A program made the translations under genes and the position numbers. From Candidatus Ribeiella danica (GTDB taxonomy: Bacteria > Chloroflexota > Chloroflexia > Chloroflexales > Roseiflexaceae): a stretch of DNA of 64,000 bases. The DNA is taken from NCBI GenBank assembly GCA_016717335.1, contig JADKFS010000016.1, positions 62,001 to 126,000 on the forward strand, in the 5' to 3' direction. The notes under the pieces were generated by a model. The model saw nothing but the letters and a program-made list of their open reading frames with translations. It was not told where the DNA came from and did not search any database. Positions within the stretch are counted from its first letter, which is position 1. The number at the start of each line of letters is the position of its first letter. Shown here piece after piece: positions 1-8,778 of this stretch.

Positions 1-357
1 GTGGCTGTCGTCTTTCGCGCGGAACACCACGCCGGAGGCGACATTGCCGCTAAAATCGTCGCTGTTGTCGGCGAGCTCGAGCTCATAGCTAAAGTTGGCG
101 TATGACTGCCCCGGGAAGAGCTTCCAGTTGGTCTCGTTGTTCTGGCGCATGATCAGGTGGTAGACGCCCGGCGCGTGGAACCCGCGCGAGAAATCGGTCG
201 CCTTCAGGTTGTCCTCGAGCTTGCTCTTCTTGGGATCGCTGAAGTCGTCGGTGTAGACCAGCTTCCCCTTCGGCGCGGGCGGCGCGGCGCCCACCAGAGC
301 GGGCCAGAGTGCCAGACACAGCGCGGCCAGCATGGTCAGTTTCAATCCTACCTTCAT
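1..357 (-). CDS. Secreted protein, 3' end beyond window (paralogue of the kinase ectodomain)
   Basis: The reading frame is open from ATG at 357 to the window edge (119 codons visible), so the C-terminus is missing. Residues 1-23 form a signal peptide (positively charged start, Leu/Ala-rich core, cleavage near GAAPP). The mature part begins GKLVYTDDFSDPKK and continues with FSRGFHAPGVYH. This matches, almost motif for motif, the extracellular domain of the neighbouring kinase (residues 522-710 there), a concanavalin-like beta-sandwich by appearance. GAGGAGG lies 8 nt upstream of the ATG and 5 nt upstream of an in-frame GTG at 360; the ATG spacing is better. It is read in the same direction as the kinase, 128 bp downstream of it. 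Function unknown; ligand binding or signalling to the kinase is inference. Confidence 0.7.
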   Translation of the reverse strand, partial: MKVGLKLTMLAALCLALWPALVGAAPPAPKGKLVYTDDFSDPKKSKLEDNLKATDFSRGFHAPGVYHLIMRQNNETNWKLFPGQSYANFSYELELADNSDDFSGNVASGVVFRAKDDSH

Positions 358-485
358 CACCCAGGCCTCCTCATTAGCGAGAAATCATCCGTGTCGTACA
401 GTTGACGGACGTTCATATCTGATTCAGTCGGCAGTCCCGGCTGCAACCCGGCGTCTATTTCCAGAGCGCTGCGCCAGCCGCGATC

Positions 486-3353
486 CTACGGCGTAGCCGC
501 GCAGCGAAAGCTAATCTCGCGATCGGAGTAGTCGGGCGGGGCCGATCGCCGGTCGTACACCTTGGCCTTGCCCTCGGTCTGCGCCCACGACCCGCCGCGG
601 AACACCCGCTCGCCGGGCGCCGGGGCCTCCTCGCGGCCGTCGGCCTCGTTGTAGGGGTAGGGCTTGAACAGCGAGCTGGTCCACTCCGACAGGTTGCCGG
701 CCATGTCGACGGTGCCGTTGATCTCGGGCGGGAACTGCCCAACCGGCGCCGTGTCGAGGCTGCCCGACTCGGCCGAGTTCAGCAGCTTGGCGTCGAAGGC
801 GTTGCCAAAGGGATACAGGGCCTTGGTGCGCGCCTGGCTGTTCCAGCTGGCGGCCTTCTCCCACTCGGCCTCGGTCGGCAGCCGCTTGCCGGCCCAGCCG
901 CAGAACTGGCGCGCCTGCTCCCAGGTGACGTACATCACCGGGTAGCTGGCGTAGGCGTCGTTCGGGAAGTAGTCCGGGTGCGTCGGCGAGTCGTCCTGCC
1001 GCGGCGCCGAGCACTTGCCGGCCGCGATGCACTGCTTGTAGGCCGCGTTGGTGACCTCGGTTCGATCGATGTAGAAGCTCGGCAGGCCGACGATGTTGGT
1101 CTGGGCGTCGCCGCGCTCGTTGCCGCCCATGATGAACTCGCCGCCGGCGATCAGCACCATGTCGCCGGCCGGGTCCTGCTTCTCGGCCGCTAGGTCGGTC
1201 GGCTTAGCCGGCTGGTCGTCGCTCCAGATCGACAGGTCGTCGTAGTGCGGATGCGGCTTGACCGCGTCGATGCTGTCGGCAATCATGCCGAGCATGCCGA
1301 ACGAGTAGTCGCCGTCCTTGAAGGTGTCGAGCAGCTTGCCGTTCAGGTAGATCGTAAACGTGTCGTCTTTGGCGTCGACGCGGATCAGGTTGATATCTTT
1401 CTGGCGGCTCACCAGCGCCGACGCCGTGGGGGCGATCAGGTCGGTCACGTTACTGGTGCCGTTGTACTTGCGCACGCTGTACTTGCCGTTGCGCGGGTCG
1501 AGCAGCAGCGCGTAGAAGTGCTCGGTGTCGCGGGCGCGGAAGGTCACGCCCTCGAGCAGGTTGCCGCTCAGCTCGTCGCTCGCGTCGAAGACCTTGAGCT
1601 GCATGCTGAAGTTGCCGTATGCCTGGCGCGGCAGCAGGACCCAGCGGGCGGCGTTGGCCGGCTGCTTGGGGATGATATGGTAGACGCCGGGCGAGTGGAA
1701 GCCGCGCGAGAAATCGGGCGCGCCGAGGTTATCCTCAAGGCCGCTCTGGCTCGCCTTGCTGTTGAAATCGTCCTGGAACACGAGCTTGCCGGTCGGCTCG
1801 GGCGCGGGCGCGGCGTCGACCGGCTGGGCCTGAGTGGGCGCATCGGCGGCGGTCGGCGCCCCGGCCGGCTCGGTCGTCGCAGGGGAATCTGTGGATCGAG
1901 ACACGGCCGCCGTCGCGGCGCCGGTCGGGCCGGCCTGGCGCGCGCCGTTCAGGAACACCACCAGCGCCCCAATCAGCGCCAGCACGACCACGCCCGCCAC
2001 GATCAGCGCGATCGGCAGCTTGCGGCCGGACGCCGCGGGCGGGCTGGCAGCCCCGCCAGGCACGGCGACCTGCTCGGGGAGCTGCTGCGTGCTGGGCGCG
2101 AACGTCGAGCGCGCGGCCGGCGCCGCATCCGCGGCGGTAGCCTGTCGTGCGACCGCCGTGGTCGGGTGTGTCGCGGGCGGCTGGGCGGCCGGGATGTCGA
2201 GCTCGGGCAGCTTGGTCGTCTTGAGCACCGCCGTCCGCGGCGTGCCGGCCTGCTGCTCTACCGGCGGGGTCGCCTCGGTGGCGGGTCGGATCTGCTGGAT
2301 GGAGCTCTGGCGCTGCTGGCGCACCAGCTCGATCCGCTGGCGCGCCTCCTCTTTGGCGCGCTCCTGGGCCTCGCGCGCGGCATCGAGCAGCTCGCTGGCG
2401 TCCTCGTACTCCGGGTCGAGCGAGATCAGCTGGCCGAGCCGGTTGACCGCCTCGTCCCAGTGGCCCTGCTCGAAGGCCTGCAGGCCGACCTGGTAGAGGC
2501 CGGTCACCTGGCTGCGCTTCGGGTCGTGGGCGATCTGCGTCGCCACGTGGCGCAGCTCCTCGGCCATCTCGCTGGCGGTCTGAAAGCGCGCGTTCGGGTC
2601 TTTGGACAGCGCCTTCTGCAGCAGCGCCTCGACCGCCGGCGCGACGTCGGGGTTGAGGCTGCGCGCCGGAGGCGGCGGCTCGTAGACATGTTTGGTCAGC
2701 ACCGCCATAGGCGTGTCCGAGTCGAACGGCACGCGGCCGGTCACCAGCTCGTAGAGCACCACGCCGGCGGCGTAGAGGTCGGTGCGTGCGTCGATCGGGC
2801 GGCCGGTGGCCTGCTCCGGCGCCATATACGCGGCCGTGCCGATGATCTGGTTGGCCAGCGTCAGGCGCTGCTGGTTATCGTTCATCAGCTTGGCGATGCC
2901 GAAGTCGGCCAGCATGGGCCAGTTGGGCGAGGGCATCAGCACATTGGCAGGCTTGATGTCGCGGTGGATGACCCCGCGCTTGTGGGCGTAGTCCAGCGCG
3001 TCGAGCACGTGGCCGGACAGCCGCAGCGCCGTGACCGGCTCCAGCGGCTGGCCGAGCATATCGCCGAGCGTCGTGCCGTTCTCGATATACTGGAGCACCA
3101 GGTAGAGCATGCCCTCCTGCTCGCCGTAGTCGTAGACCGGCAGGATATTGTGGTGCTGCAGCGCGGCGATCGCACGGGCCTCGCGCTTGAACCGCGCGGC
3201 GAACTGCGGGTCGCGGCTGGTGAAGAGCACCTTGACCGCGACGAACCGGTCCAGCGAGTCCTGATACGCTTTATAGACCGTGGACATCCCACCGCGCCGG
3301 ATGATCTCCTTGAATTCGTACTGTCCGAGGCTCGTGCCTATCAGATCGGTCAT
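486..3353 (-). CDS. Transmembrane Ser/Thr protein kinase with FGE-fold extracellular tail
   Basis: 955 aa. Residues 1-275 are a complete Hanks-type kinase: Lys41, HRD with catalytic Asp132, DFG Asp150 and an APE motif near 178. A short TPR-like helical stretch (285-345) and a Pro/Ala/Thr-rich linker follow. One membrane helix lies at about 447-468. Outside come a beta-sandwich domain (about 522-710) shared with the adjacent secreted protein, and a formylglycine-enzyme-fold domain (about 731-953; MVLIAGGEFIMGG, RLPTEAEWEKAA, FRCA end). The active-site cysteines of true FGE are not seen, so the tail is probably a binding or sensor module. An upstream in-frame ATG (3491) exists, but AGAGGGG sits 7 nt before the ATG at 3353 and the kinase domain begins right there. 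Divergent from the FHA regulator, a likely signalling partner. Confidence 0.93.
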   Translation of the reverse strand: MTDLIGTSLGQYEFKEIIRRGGMSTVYKAYQDSLDRFVAVKVLFTSRDPQFAARFKREARAIAALQHHNILPVYDYGEQEGMLYLVLQYIENGTTLGDMLGQPLEPVTALRLSGHVLDALDYAHKRGVIHRDIKPANVLMPSPNWPMLADFGIAKLMNDNQQRLTLANQIIGTAAYMAPEQATGRPIDARTDLYAAGVVLYELVTGRVPFDSDTPMAVLTKHVYEPPPPARSLNPDVAPAVEALLQKALSKDPNARFQTASEMAEELRHVATQIAHDPKRSQVTGLYQVGLQAFEQGHWDEAVNRLGQLISLDPEYEDASELLDAAREAQERAKEEARQRIELVRQQRQSSIQQIRPATEATPPVEQQAGTPRTAVLKTTKLPELDIPAAQPPATHPTTAVARQATAADAAPAARSTFAPSTQQLPEQVAVPGGAASPPAASGRKLPIALIVAGVVVLALIGALVVFLNGARQAGPTGAATAAVSRSTDSPATTEPAGAPTAADAPTQAQPVDAAPAPEPTGKLVFQDDFNSKASQSGLEDNLGAPDFSRGFHSPGVYHIIPKQPANAARWVLLPRQAYGNFSMQLKVFDASDELSGNLLEGVTFRARDTEHFYALLLDPRNGKYSVRKYNGTSNVTDLIAPTASALVSRQKDINLIRVDAKDDTFTIYLNGKLLDTFKDGDYSFGMLGMIADSIDAVKPHPHYDDLSIWSDDQPAKPTDLAAEKQDPAGDMVLIAGGEFIMGGNERGDAQTNIVGLPSFYIDRTEVTNAAYKQCIAAGKCSAPRQDDSPTHPDYFPNDAYASYPVMYVTWEQARQFCGWAGKRLPTEAEWEKAASWNSQARTKALYPFGNAFDAKLLNSAESGSLDTAPVGQFPPEINGTVDMAGNLSEWTSSLFKPYPYNEADGREEAPAPGERVFRGGSWAQTEGKAKVYDRRSAPPDYSDREISFRCAATP

Positions 3354-3510
3354 CGTGGCGCCCCTCTTGTGGCGTACTGGTGTCGGCTGCGTCGAGTGTA
3401 CTAACAGTAAACGGTCGCCGAGCGGGTTTTCGACGACTCCACGCCGCGGCTTCGACAAGAATATCTCGTCGAGTGCCGTAAAAAAACGCATCCGCGCATG
3501 GGCCGCGCGC

Positions 3511-3543
3511 GGATCACAGATGGATCACAAATGGATCACAGGT
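3511..3543. repeat. Three 11-bp direct repeats at the kinase transcription start
   Basis: GGATCACAGAT, GGATCACAAAT and GGATCACAGGT stand head to tail with exact 11-bp period. They end immediately next to the minus-strand -10 box, so they cover the predicted transcription start of the Ser/Thr kinase. Direct repeats at one helical turn are a typical operator layout; no binding protein can be named. Confidence 0.7.
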
Positions 3544-3571
3544 ATTCTACCATGCAGAGAACCGTTGTCAA
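3544..3571 (-). promoter_or_regulatory. Promoter of the Ser/Thr kinase gene
   Basis: On the minus strand TTGACA (3571-3566), a 16-nt spacer and TAGAAT (3549-3544) preceded by TGG (extended -10). The start site would fall near 3537, giving a leader of about 180 nt. The -35 box overlaps that of the divergent FHA promoter. Confidence 0.7.
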
Positions 3572-3593
3572 TCCGTCTTGAGCGTGATACAAT
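3565..3593 (+). promoter_or_regulatory. Promoter of the FHA regulator gene
   Basis: TTGTCA (3565-3570), 17-nt spacer, TACAAT (3588-3593); the predicted start is near 3600, 30-35 nt before the ATG at 3634. The -35 shares the bases TGTCA with the opposing kinase promoter. Confidence 0.7.
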
Positions 3594-3633
3594 GCCGTGA
3601 GAGCCCACAGAGATTCGGAATAACGAGGCGCGG

Positions 3634-4320
3634 ATGGCACGCGCAGCGCCAGGTATTCTAACCTATCGCCGCGCCGATGGCGAAGAAGTGCGCATCATAC
3701 TTCGGCAAGACGTGACCACGCTCGGTCGCTCGGATTCGTGCGCCGTGGTGATCGCGCTGCCGGTGATCTCGCGGCTGCACGCGCGGATCGAGCTTCAGCA
3801 CGACCGCTACCTGCTGTTCGACGCAGGCAGCGCCAACGGCACGTTTGTGAACGGCAAGCGGATCGACCAGGGGGCGCAGCTGAGCACCGGCGACGAGATC
3901 TGGCTGGGGTCGAGCGACGTAGCCCTGCAGTTCGCCGACCCTGAGGAGACGCTGGTGATGCACCAGAGCATCACGCCGGCGCCGCTGTTCATCGACGAGG
4001 ACGCCCGCACGGTGATGGTCTACGCCGTGCCGATCCAGCTGAGCCCGCTGGAGTATGGGCTGCTGCTGCACCTGGCGCACAACCCCGGAACGGTCTGCAC
4101 GCGCGAAGGCACGTTCCTGGCCGTGTGGGGCCAGCCCTACGATCACGCCACCTGCGAAGATGCGCTGAACGCGTGCATCGCCAAGCTCCGGCGCAACCTG
4201 CGCACCGCCGCGGAGGCCGCCGGCTACGATCCGCCGCCGATCACGACCGTACAGCGGGTCGGCTTTCGGCTGGACGCCGAGGTAGCCTTTGCGCCGGGCA
4301 GCGCCCACGCCGCTCTGTAA
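3634..4320 (+). CDS. FHA domain - winged-helix transcriptional regulator
   Basis: 228 aa. Residues about 10-100 are a forkhead-associated phosphothreonine-binding domain with all key motifs: GRS, SRLHARIE and NGTFVNGK. Residues about 120-215 are an OmpR/PhoB-type winged helix (LSPLEYGLLLHLAHNPG, the recognition-helix region, then VQRVGFRL). A linker holds EETLVMHQ with Thr106, a plausible kinase target. By family logic the FHA domain reads phosphorylation by a Hanks kinase and the winged helix binds DNA; the divergent kinase gene with an overlapping promoter makes it the obvious partner (inference). ATG 3634 has GAGG 7 nt upstream. It might control the following kinase-like array, but no operator was recognised. 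Confidence 0.9.
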   Translation: MARAAPGILTYRRADGEEVRIILRQDVTTLGRSDSCAVVIALPVISRLHARIELQHDRYLLFDAGSANGTFVNGKRIDQGAQLSTGDEIWLGSSDVALQFADPEETLVMHQSITPAPLFIDEDARTVMVYAVPIQLSPLEYGLLLHLAHNPGTVCTREGTFLAVWGQPYDHATCEDALNACIAKLRRNLRTAAEAAGYDPPPITTVQRVGFRLDAEVAFAPGSAHAAL

Positions 4321-4510
4321 GGGAGGGCGCTGTAACATATGACGTAGCTCAGCCGTCGAGTAGATGTCGTCCAAATCTGGGTTGAGCCGCGTTCAGTGCA
4401 TAGACAGATTCCAAACCCGGGCAGATCGACGTGGGGCAGGCTGTAGAGCGCCTGCCACAATCGCACAGAGCCGGACACCTGTCGGCTCGCCAGCACAGAA
4501 GCGGGAAGCT

Positions 4511-5674
4511 ATGTCAGACGAGCAGAAAAACCAACCCCCGAGTGGCGACAGCATCCGCGAGACCGGGGTCGTCAACGTGATGACCTCCACCAGCATTCAC
4601 AAGCACCCGACCGCGTTTTTCAACACGCGCCTGCCCGTGCTCGAGATCGCCCTGGACGTCACCAGGATGACTGCGCACCTCGACCCGCTGCTGGCCGCGC
4701 TGGCGCGGCCGGGCGAGACGCCGGCGGTGACGTACGCCAAGCTGCTGGCCTATAAGCAGGGCAACCGTGGCCTGATCCACTACGAGGTCTCGGGGACGCA
4801 GCAGGGCGACAAGTGCATCGTGTACGGCAAGCTGTACCCCGAGCTGGGCCAGGCCGAGCGCGTCTGCCAGACGATGCAGTCGCTGCGCGACGACTGCTTT
4901 GCCGCCAAGCCGCAGCTGGATGTGCCGTGGGCGCTCGGCTGCATCCCCGAGCTGTCGATGCTGGTCTACATCCCGGCCGACGGCCAGATCCTGGGCGACG
5001 CGCTCGCGAGCGACCAGGCGCTGCGCTATATGGACCTGGCCGGCGAGTGGCTCGGCACGCTGCACAGCTTCCCGCTGCCGATCGACAAGCATTTCCGGCT
5101 CGCCACCGAGCTGGTGAACGTCCAGGCCTGGGCGGTGCTGGTCGGCCACAAGTACCCCGAGATGGCCGACGATGCGCTGCGGATCGCCAAGCACCTGCAG
5201 GAGCACGCCAGCGAGATGGCCTTCGACACCCAGTCGCCGATCCACAAGGATTTCCACTACGGCCATGTCGTCGTGGACGGCGGGCTGAAGGTGATCGACT
5301 TCGACGAGATGCGGCTCGGCGATCCGAACTTCGACCTGGCGCACTTCTCGGCCAACCTGCACCTGCTGGCCTACCGGCTGAACAACTCGCCGTTCCTGTT
5401 CTCATCGCTCCAGAGCGCGTTCCTGCGCGCCTACGCCCGCGTGACCGACTGGGAGCCGAACGAGCGCTTCGTCTACTTCTACGCCTACACCTGCCTCAAG
5501 ATCGCCAAGCAGCTCTGCAGCATGCGCGGCCTGCGCCCGCGGCCCGAGGGCGAGGAGCAGCACCGCCAGGTCCAGCTCATGCTCTCCCAGGGGATTGGCT
5601 CGCTGCCGAACGCGACACGCCAGAAGCTCTCCAGCAAGTTCGCGACGATGATTATGGAAGATCCCAATCGGTAG
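4511..5674 (+). CDS. APH-fold phosphotransferase, array member 1
   Basis: 387 aa, aminoglycoside/choline-kinase fold. The catalytic loop reads HKDFHYGHV (His245, Asp247) and the metal-binding motif IDFDEM (Asp263). The usual Asn of HGDxxxxN is His here. The N-lobe shows a single nucleotide-binding sheet (YAKLLAYKQGNRGLIHYEV, then VYGKLY), against two such modules in most later members. ATG 4511 has a purine-rich stretch 6 nt upstream; the frame is open further up but with no sensible start. It is the first gene of an eight-gene co-directional block. Substrate unknown; small-molecule or sugar kinase is the family expectation. Antibiotic resistance is unlikely given the multiplicity. Confidence 0.85.
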   Translation: MSDEQKNQPPSGDSIRETGVVNVMTSTSIHKHPTAFFNTRLPVLEIALDVTRMTAHLDPLLAALARPGETPAVTYAKLLAYKQGNRGLIHYEVSGTQQGDKCIVYGKLYPELGQAERVCQTMQSLRDDCFAAKPQLDVPWALGCIPELSMLVYIPADGQILGDALASDQALRYMDLAGEWLGTLHSFPLPIDKHFRLATELVNVQAWAVLVGHKYPEMADDALRIAKHLQEHASEMAFDTQSPIHKDFHYGHVVVDGGLKVIDFDEMRLGDPNFDLAHFSANLHLLAYRLNNSPFLFSSLQSAFLRAYARVTDWEPNERFVYFYAYTCLKIAKQLCSMRGLRPRPEGEEQHRQVQLMLSQGIGSLPNATRQKLSSKFATMIMEDPNR

Positions 5675-5862
5675 CGGGTTCGCGCTACGGCGAGCGGCGC
5701 TACGGCTGGGGTGGTGTGGAGGGGCGCCCGGCCCCTCCATACCGCCAGCTTTACCGTTGGGAGGTTTGGAGTCCTTCTAAACTGTAAAGTGGCAGTGAGC
5801 CATATCCGAGCGCCTGGGGTGGGCGAAGCTGACCCCACGGCCTCAGTTGAAATGGGCAAGGC

Positions 5863-7254
5863 ATGGCGCGCGTCGGCTACATCATCCGCAGCTACCCGCG
5901 GCTCTCGCAGACGTTCATCGTCAACGAGATCCTGGCGCTCGAGCAACTCGGGGTGTCGCTGCACCTGTTCCCGATCACCAACCCGCGCGAGCCGATCGTG
6001 CAGGCGCAGGTGGCCCAGGTGCGCGCGCCGGTCGAGTACCTCGAGCGCGCGGCCAGCCGCGGGCGCGCCGCCATCCTGGCCGAGCAGGCGCGCGTGGCGC
6101 TGGCGGCGCCGGGCCGCTACCTGCGGGCGCTGCGCTACGTGCGGCGCCGCAAGGACCTGGACGAGGGCTACACCAGCGCGTCGCGCTACGAGTGCTTCGC
6201 CTACGCGGTGCACCTGGCCGCGCTGCTGCGACGCGAGGCGCGCGCGGGCCGGCCGATCGCGCACCTGCACGCGCACTTCGCGCACGACCCGGCGCTGATC
6301 GCGCTGCTGGCCCAGACGCTGACCGGGATCTCGTTCAGCTTCACCGCCCACGCGCGCGACCTGGTCCAGATCCCGCCGCGCGCGCTGGTCGAGCGGATCC
6401 AGCGCGCCACGACGATGCTGACCTGCTCGGGGACCAACATCGAGTACGTCGACGAGGTGGTGCCCGCGCCGCTGCGCGCCAAGGTGCGGCTGATCCACCA
6501 CGGGGTGAACCTGGATGGGTTTCAGCCGTTAGCACAGAGACAAGGAGACAAGGGGGCCGGGAGACAAGGAGATGATCAAGCGCCAGTCTCCTTGTCCCCC
6601 GATCTCCCTGTCTCGCTCGAAGATCAGGAGGTCCCCCTCATCCTGTCGGTCGGCCGGCTGGTGGAGAAGAAGGGCTTCCCGGACCTGATCGATGCCTGCG
6701 CGCGGCTGCGCGCATCCGGCCGGCGGCTCCGGCTGGCGATCTACGGCGAGGGGCCGCTGGAGCGCGATCTGGCCGAGCAGATCGGCCGGCTGGGGCTCGG
6801 CGACAGCGTGACCCTGGCGGGGGCGTGCAGCCAGCAGGAGCTCATCCCGGTGCTGCAGCGCGCCGACCTGTTCGCGCTGGCCTCGTTCGTGACCGACGAC
6901 GGCGACCGCGACGGCATCCCGAACGTGCTGGTCGAGGCGATGGCCTGCGGGCTGCCGGTCGTGAGCACGGCGGTGGCGGGCATCCCCGAGCTGGTGCGCC
7001 ACGACGCGAACGGCCTGCTGGTGCCGCCGCGCGACGTGGCGGCGCTGGCCGGCGCGCTGGAGGCCCTGCTGGGCGACGCGGCGCGGCGCCGCCGGATGGG
7101 CGCGGAGGCGCGCCGCACGGTGGTGGCGCAGTTCGACCTGCGGGCGGCCGCGCGCCAGATCGCCGGGCTGTTCGAGCTGGCGATCGCCGGCGGCGCGAGC
7201 GGCGATCGTATGGCGCGGCTGCAGCGCTCCGAGACGATGGACGATGGGCGATAG
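5863..7254 (+). CDS. GT4-type glycosyltransferase
   Basis: 463 aa. N-terminal half begins RSYPRLSQTFIVNEI, typical of exopolysaccharide glycosyltransferases (WcaL-like). The C-terminal nucleotide-sugar domain contains LSVGRLVEKKGFPDLI, IYGEGP and the EX7E-like signature in PNVLVEAMACGLPVVST. It transfers a sugar from a nucleotide donor to an unknown acceptor in the cytoplasm. Residues about 222-254 are a low-complexity insertion encoded by an in-frame repeat (6530-6615), exactly at the hinge between the two Rossmann domains, so activity may be kept. ATG 5863 is used, with weak GGCAAGG upstream. It lies within the kinase-like array, suggesting a glycosylated product that the kinases and exporter also act on (inference). 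Confidence 0.9.
   Translation: MARVGYIIRSYPRLSQTFIVNEILALEQLGVSLHLFPITNPREPIVQAQVAQVRAPVEYLERAASRGRAAILAEQARVALAAPGRYLRALRYVRRRKDLDEGYTSASRYECFAYAVHLAALLRREARAGRPIAHLHAHFAHDPALIALLAQTLTGISFSFTAHARDLVQIPPRALVERIQRATTMLTCSGTNIEYVDEVVPAPLRAKVRLIHHGVNLDGFQPLAQRQGDKGAGRQGDDQAPVSLSPDLPVSLEDQEVPLILSVGRLVEKKGFPDLIDACARLRASGRRLRLAIYGEGPLERDLAEQIGRLGLGDSVTLAGACSQQELIPVLQRADLFALASFVTDDGDRDGIPNVLVEAMACGLPVVSTAVAGIPELVRHDANGLLVPPRDVAALAGALEALLGDAARRRRMGAEARRTVVAQFDLRAAARQIAGLFELAIAGGASGDRMARLQRSETMDDGR
6530..6615. repeat. In-frame GAGACAAG low-complexity inverted repeat inside glycosyltransferase
   Basis: Three units like GAGACAAGG lie on the left and their complements (TCTCCTTGTC, CTCCCTGTCTC) on the right, forming an imperfect inverted repeat. 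It is in frame and free of stops, and encodes a hydrophilic linker. Related GACAAGGTGACAAGG repeats are intergenic at 35.85, 61.37 and 62.5 kb. Confidence 0.75.
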
Positions 7255-7367
7255 ACGGCAGAAGTTCCCGGCCGATCTGCGCGAATGCTCCCGCGAAAAA
7301 CCGTGGCAGGCCCGTTCAGTGTACGGTGTTCAGCCAACGTGAAGACGTGCAAGCAAAGGTGGACACG

Positions 7368-8729
7368 ATGCAGCCTGTGCTGAAAGAGACGCAACCGAGC
7401 AGCAGCGCCGACAACCACCGCCAGGTGCAGGCCGCGCTCAACCCCCAGGTGGTTGGCCCCTACCTGGCGCAGCTGTTCCCGAACGGCGGGCACGCGGCCG
7501 AGTGCCGCGTCCTGGACATGAAATACGAGGTCGGCGAGTACTGCACGCTGCTGTACCAGCTGGGCGAGCGCATGCTGATCGGCACGTTCCGCTGGGGCCA
7601 CGCCGAGGGCGAGCTGCCCGCCAACGCCAGGGTGATCGAGCCGCTCGGCATGCAGGTCTACAGCTTCGAGCAGGACCCGGCGCTGCCGGGCCTGGCGACC
7701 GCGCTGGACCCGCGGCGGCTGCGCGCGGCGCTGACCGCGGCGCTGCCGGAGTATCGCGACGGCGAGAGCGAGATCCTGCGCGTGCGCGCGCGCCCGCTGC
7801 GCTACCGGCCCGGCAAGCGCTGCACGCTGCGCTTCGACCTGTGGGCGCGCGACCGCAGCGGCGCGTACGTGCCCCGCACGCTCTACGGCAAGGCCTACCA
7901 CGACCGCGCCAAGGCCGCCTCGGTGTACAACGAGATGCAGCTGCTGGCCGCCTCCGCGCCGGCGCGCGCCGGGCGCGTGGTCCTCGCCCCGGCCGAGGCG
8001 TTCCTCGAGGAGCTCCAGATCGTCCTGCAGGCGCCGGTTGTCGGCGAGTCGCTCGAGCTGTACCTTGAGGGGCTGCAGGGCGACGTGACCCACGGCGACC
8101 AGCGCGGCTGGGATGGGGTCATCCGCTCGGCCGACGCGCTGGCGGCCGTGCACACTTCGGGCGTGGCCGCCGGGCGCGCGCGGCCGATCGACAAGGAGCT
8201 GAGCCGCTTCGGCAAGCGCGCCGCCCAGGCGGCCGCGGTCGACCCGGCCGTCGGCGGCAGGCTGGGCGAGCTGGCGGCGGCGCTGCCGAAGTGGCGGCCG
8301 CTGCTGCCGGAGTGGGGCGAGCAGATCACGATCGTGCACGGCGACTGCAAGCACAGCCAGTGCCTGCTCACCCCCGCCGGCGTGGCGATCCTCGACTGGG
8401 ACCATATCGGTATGGCCGACCCGGCCACCGACATCGGCACCTACCTGGCGACGTTCCGCCAGATGGGCCTGCACCAAGAGCTGAAGTCGCGCGGCTCGGC
8501 AGCCGCGCTCGCGCGCACGCAGTGGCTGCGCGAGCTGGAGGACGCCTTTCTGGACGAGTATGTCGCCGCGAGCGGCTTCGGCGCGGGGTTCTACCCGCGC
8601 GCCCACTGGTACGAGGCGGTCGCGCTGATGCGCAAGGCGCTGCGCGCCTTCGCGAGGGCGCCGCAGTCGCCCATGCCGCGCGCCGAGGTCGAGGAAGCCT
8701 GGCGGATTCTCGAGGCCCTGCCCACGTAG
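7368..8729 (+). CDS. APH-fold phosphotransferase, array member 2
   Basis: 453 aa. Catalytic loop HGDCKHSQC (His324, Asp326) and metal-binding ILDWDHIGMADPATD are intact; Gln replaces the family Asn, as in maltokinase-type enzymes. Two successive N-lobe modules are visible: ECRVLDMKYEVGEYCTLLYQ and, after about 100 residues, RPLRYRPGKRCTLRFDL. ATG 7368 has AAGGTGG 6 nt upstream; the frame is open upstream over the previous gene, but that part is an out-of-frame shadow. It is followed after 49 nt by the ABC-kinase fusion gene, so co-transcription is likely. Substrate unknown. Confidence 0.83.
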   Translation: MQPVLKETQPSSSADNHRQVQAALNPQVVGPYLAQLFPNGGHAAECRVLDMKYEVGEYCTLLYQLGERMLIGTFRWGHAEGELPANARVIEPLGMQVYSFEQDPALPGLATALDPRRLRAALTAALPEYRDGESEILRVRARPLRYRPGKRCTLRFDLWARDRSGAYVPRTLYGKAYHDRAKAASVYNEMQLLAASAPARAGRVVLAPAEAFLEELQIVLQAPVVGESLELYLEGLQGDVTHGDQRGWDGVIRSADALAAVHTSGVAAGRARPIDKELSRFGKRAAQAAAVDPAVGGRLGELAAALPKWRPLLPEWGEQITIVHGDCKHSQCLLTPAGVAILDWDHIGMADPATDIGTYLATFRQMGLHQELKSRGSAAALARTQWLRELEDAFLDEYVAASGFGAGFYPRAHWYEAVALMRKALRAFARAPQSPMPRAEVEEAWRILEALPT

Positions 8730-8778
8730 CGGCTTACCCAAAACCGCGCCCGTATCCTGTTACGAAGAGAGAGTGACT

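Noticed and set aside
731..1164. Formylglycine-generating activity of the kinase tail
   Set aside because: The FGE fold is clear but the catalytic cysteine pair is not seen; sulfatases are absent nearby.
1245..3404. Plus-strand open frame of about 720 codons
   Set aside because: Antisense of the Ser/Thr kinase gene; low-complexity Arg/Ala/His-rich product.
6530..6615. Frameshift or assembly error in the glycosyltransferase
   Set aside because: The insert is in frame, stop-free, and belongs to a repeat family found elsewhere; both flanking domains are intact.
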